This document shows, in pieces, positions 62,490 to 64,000 of a DNA stretch of 64,000 nucleotides (position 1 is its first letter; every line of letters starts with the position of its first letter). This stretch comes from Salinibacterium sp. ZJ70 (lineage in GTDB: Bacteria; Actinomycetota; Actinomycetes; Actinomycetales; Microbacteriaceae), in contig NZ_CP061770.1 in assembly GCF_011751865.2 (NCBI RefSeq), positions 558,001 through 622,000 on the forward strand, in the 5' to 3' direction. The notes beneath the pieces are model-generated. The model made no database searches, was not told the origin of the DNA, and saw nothing but the letters and a program-made list of their open reading frames with translations. The position numbers and the translations under genes were made by a program.

Positions 62490-62503
62490 GGGGGACTGCC
62501 CCC

Positions 62504-63241
62504 CTAACCCCCGAGCAGCTGCGCGATGCGCACGTCGCGGGCGTTGCGCATGTGGGAGCGGGCGACGTCTTCGGCGCGAGCCCCGTCGCCGGCGGCGATC
62601 GCGTCGATGATGGCGCGGTGCTCGTCGTGGGCTGCGGTGGCGCGGTCGCCGTGGGCGTAGGTGGTCTGGGTGAGGCGGCGGAGGGCGTTCTCGATCTGGC
62701 CGAGGAACCGGGTGAGGTAGGGGTTCTCGGCGGCCTCCGCGATGGCGCGGTGGAAGTCGAGATTCAGATGGGCGAGCGCTGACGGATCCGACTCCACGGC
62801 ATCCGCCATCGCCTCGTGGATGCCGGTGAGCCGCTCGACGAGCGCCGGGCTCGTACGGCCCGCGGCGAGCCGAGCGGCGAGGCCTTCGAGGGTCTCGCGC
62901 ATCGCGTACACGGAGGCCAGCTCGTCGAAGGTCATGCGCGCCACGACGCTGCCGCGGTTGGCGGTGCGTTCGAGCAGGCCCTCCTCGCCGAGTGTGCGGA
63001 GGGCTTCGCGGATGGGGGTGCGGCTCACCTGCAGCGCCGCAGCGAGGTCGTCCTCGCGCAGCCACGAACCCGCGGGCAGCACGCCCTGCAGCACCGCTTC
63101 GCGGATCGCGCCCGTGACCTGCCCGACCGTGTCGCCGCGCTGCGGCACCCCGCGGAGGGTGCGCAGCGCGGCGACCTGGCCAGGCTGAAGGCTGCCGATC
63201 CCGGCGACGTCAGGCGCGGTGACGGATGCAGAATCGGTCAC
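62504..63241 (-). CDS. GntR family regulator (FCD type)
   Basis: 245 residues, GTG start with GAAGGGAG eight bases upstream. Winged helix at about 35-105 (VGQVTGAIREAVLQGVLPAGSWLREDDLAAALQVSRTPIREALRTLGEEGLLERTANRGSVV) and an FCD domain with metal-binding HLNLDFHRAIAEAAENPYL, HDEHRAIIDAI and ARSHMRNARD. Encoded 43 bases after the TcuA-like gene in the same orientation, so probably co-transcribed and its regulator; the ligand would be a carboxylate. Confidence 0.87.
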   Translation of the reverse strand: MTDSASVTAPDVAGIGSLQPGQVAALRTLRGVPQRGDTVGQVTGAIREAVLQGVLPAGSWLREDDLAAALQVSRTPIREALRTLGEEGLLERTANRGSVVARMTFDELASVYAMRETLEGLAARLAAGRTSPALVERLTGIHEAMADAVESDPSALAHLNLDFHRAIAEAAENPYLTRFLGQIENALRRLTQTTYAHGDRATAAHDEHRAIIDAIAAGDGARAEDVARSHMRNARDVRIAQLLGG

Positions 63242-63284
63242 GCGGTCTCCCTTCTCGTCGCCCGGAATCTCAGCCCCCAGTAAA

Positions 63285-64000
63285 TCAGGCGATAGCGCCC
63301 GCGCGGCGACCGAACACCATGCCCGCGGCGAGGCCGGAGCCGCCGGGGTAGTTGTGCGCGAACAGGCCGCCGAGCGCCTCACCGCACACGAGCAGCCCGG
63401 GGATGGGGGAGCCTTCCGCGGTGAGCACGCGCCCATCCGTGTCGGCCTTCAGGCCGCCGAACGTGAATGTGATGCCGCACGTCACCGGGTAGGCGTAGAA
63501 CGGGGCGGTGTCGAGCGCGAGCGCCCAGTTGCTCTTCGGCGGGGTGACATCCGAACGACGTCCGTCGAGAACCGTCGGATCGAACGGCACGTCGGCCTGG
63601 ATGCCCGCGTTGTACGCGGCGACCGTCGCGACGAGGCCGTCGGCGTCGACGCCGATCTGCGCGGCGAGCTCCTCGAGGGTGTCGGCCGTGCGCACCGAGA
63701 CGCCCGGCATGTCGTACTCCTCGGTGCGGAGCATGGGGCGGGTATTCGCGTCGAACAGCTGGAACGCTACCGACTCGCGCTGCTTCAGGATCTCGCGTCC
63801 GTACTTCGCGTACGTGTAGTTGCGGAAGTCGGCGCCCTCGTCGACGAAGCGCTCGCCGTCGAGGTTCACGACGATGCCGAGCGGGTAGCTCTGGCGCGTG
63901 AGGCGGTTGGTGAGCTCGAGGTTGCTCGTGCTCTCGGGGTGCCAGGCGTCCCACGCCGTCGAGTGGCAGGTGCTCCATCCGCCGGCGCGGTCCGCGCCGA
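63285..64000 (-). CDS. tcuA: FAD-dependent tricarballylate dehydrogenase-like flavoprotein (5' end missing)
   Basis: The frame is open from the window edge to the stop at 63285 (about 238 C-terminal residues). GGWSTCHSTAWDAW, LTNRLTRQSYPLGIVVNLDGERFVDEGADFRNYTYAKYGREIL, and the C-terminal FTFGGLKADTDGRVL and GLLVCGEALGGLFAHNYPGGSGLAAGMVFGRRAG are the substrate-domain and FAD-binding motifs of the TcuA/fumarate reductase flavoprotein family. The FAD-binding N-terminus lies outside the window. It would oxidise tricarballylate or a similar polycarboxylate; the GntR gene follows it. Confidence 0.85.
   Translation of the reverse strand, partial: GADRAGGWSTCHSTAWDAWHPESTSNLELTNRLTRQSYPLGIVVNLDGERFVDEGADFRNYTYAKYGREILKQRESVAFQLFDANTRPMLRTEEYDMPGVSVRTADTLEELAAQIGVDADGLVATVAAYNAGIQADVPFDPTVLDGRRSDVTPPKSNWALALDTAPFYAYPVTCGITFTFGGLKADTDGRVLTAEGSPIPGLLVCGEALGGLFAHNYPGGSGLAAGMVFGRRAGAIA

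Overview
The window is G+C-rich, densely coded chromosomal DNA from a Gram-positive actinobacterium, most likely of the family Microbacteriaceae (Micrococcales). The reasons are GTP-type PEP carboxykinase next to GlpX-type fructose bisphosphatase, a RamB-type regulator, NrdR boxes before an nrdAB operon of Tropheryma/Chlamydia type, many lipoproteins, and repeated use of leaderless promoters (a TAnnnT -10 box about 6-7 bases before the start codon). No rRNA, tRNA, insertion sequence, prophage or CRISPR array was recognised, and no gap without a gene exceeds 300 bases.

Layout. 1-2.3 kb: zinc-responsive genes (TIGR03943 protein, DUF318 permease, ZnuA lipoprotein) around a Zur-like box. 2.3-3.6 kb: two hypothetical genes. 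3.6-9.7 kb: LacI-controlled sugar uptake operon (AraD-like protein, ChvE, MmsA, MmsB), followed by a ThuA-like gene. 10.5-12 kb: two membrane-anchored unknowns. 12-18.5 kb: central carbon metabolism (RamB, pckG-glpX, GntR-lldD). 18.5-24.1 kb: redox and envelope genes (OhrR-like MarR, FMN reductase, MpaB-like protein, DUF4349 lipoprotein, hydrolase, aldo/keto reductase). 24.1-30.8 kb: surface polysaccharide genes (secreted lipoprotein, NodB deacetylase, sugar-nucleotide epimerase and dehydrogenase, processive GT2 synthase), then a large LuxR regulator and an MFS exporter. 34.7-38.5 kb: ribonucleotide reductase operon. 39.6-46.8 kb: amine or amino-alcohol catabolic operon built on gamma-glutamylation (permease, PuuD-like hydrolase, SDR, PuuA-like ligase, aldehyde dehydrogenase, GntR, PdxH-like oxidase). 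46.8-50.8 kb: hrpA helicase with an internal repeat array. 50.9-53.5 kb: self-regulated ABC exporter. 53.6-59.1 kb: a lipoprotein/glycine-rich surface pair, AKR, metallo-hydrolase and YyaL. 60-62.5 kb: small accessory patch with an XRE regulator and a HEPN protein. 62.5-64 kb: GntR and a TcuA-like flavoprotein cut by the window end.

The most unusual points are these. The redox-active CxxC tail expected at the C-terminus of NrdA is instead encoded by a separate 29-codon frame that overlaps the nrdA stop codon by four bases. NrdB has phenylalanine where the radical tyrosine should be (class Ic pattern). A 21-base-periodic array of an 11-mer, three copies in one orientation and four in the other, lies in frame inside hrpA. 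The gamma-glutamylation operon has an SDR where putrescine pathways have an amine oxidase, suggesting an amino-alcohol substrate. A 38-bp near-perfect palindrome controls a small membrane-protein/XRE module next to a compositionally atypical HEPN gene.
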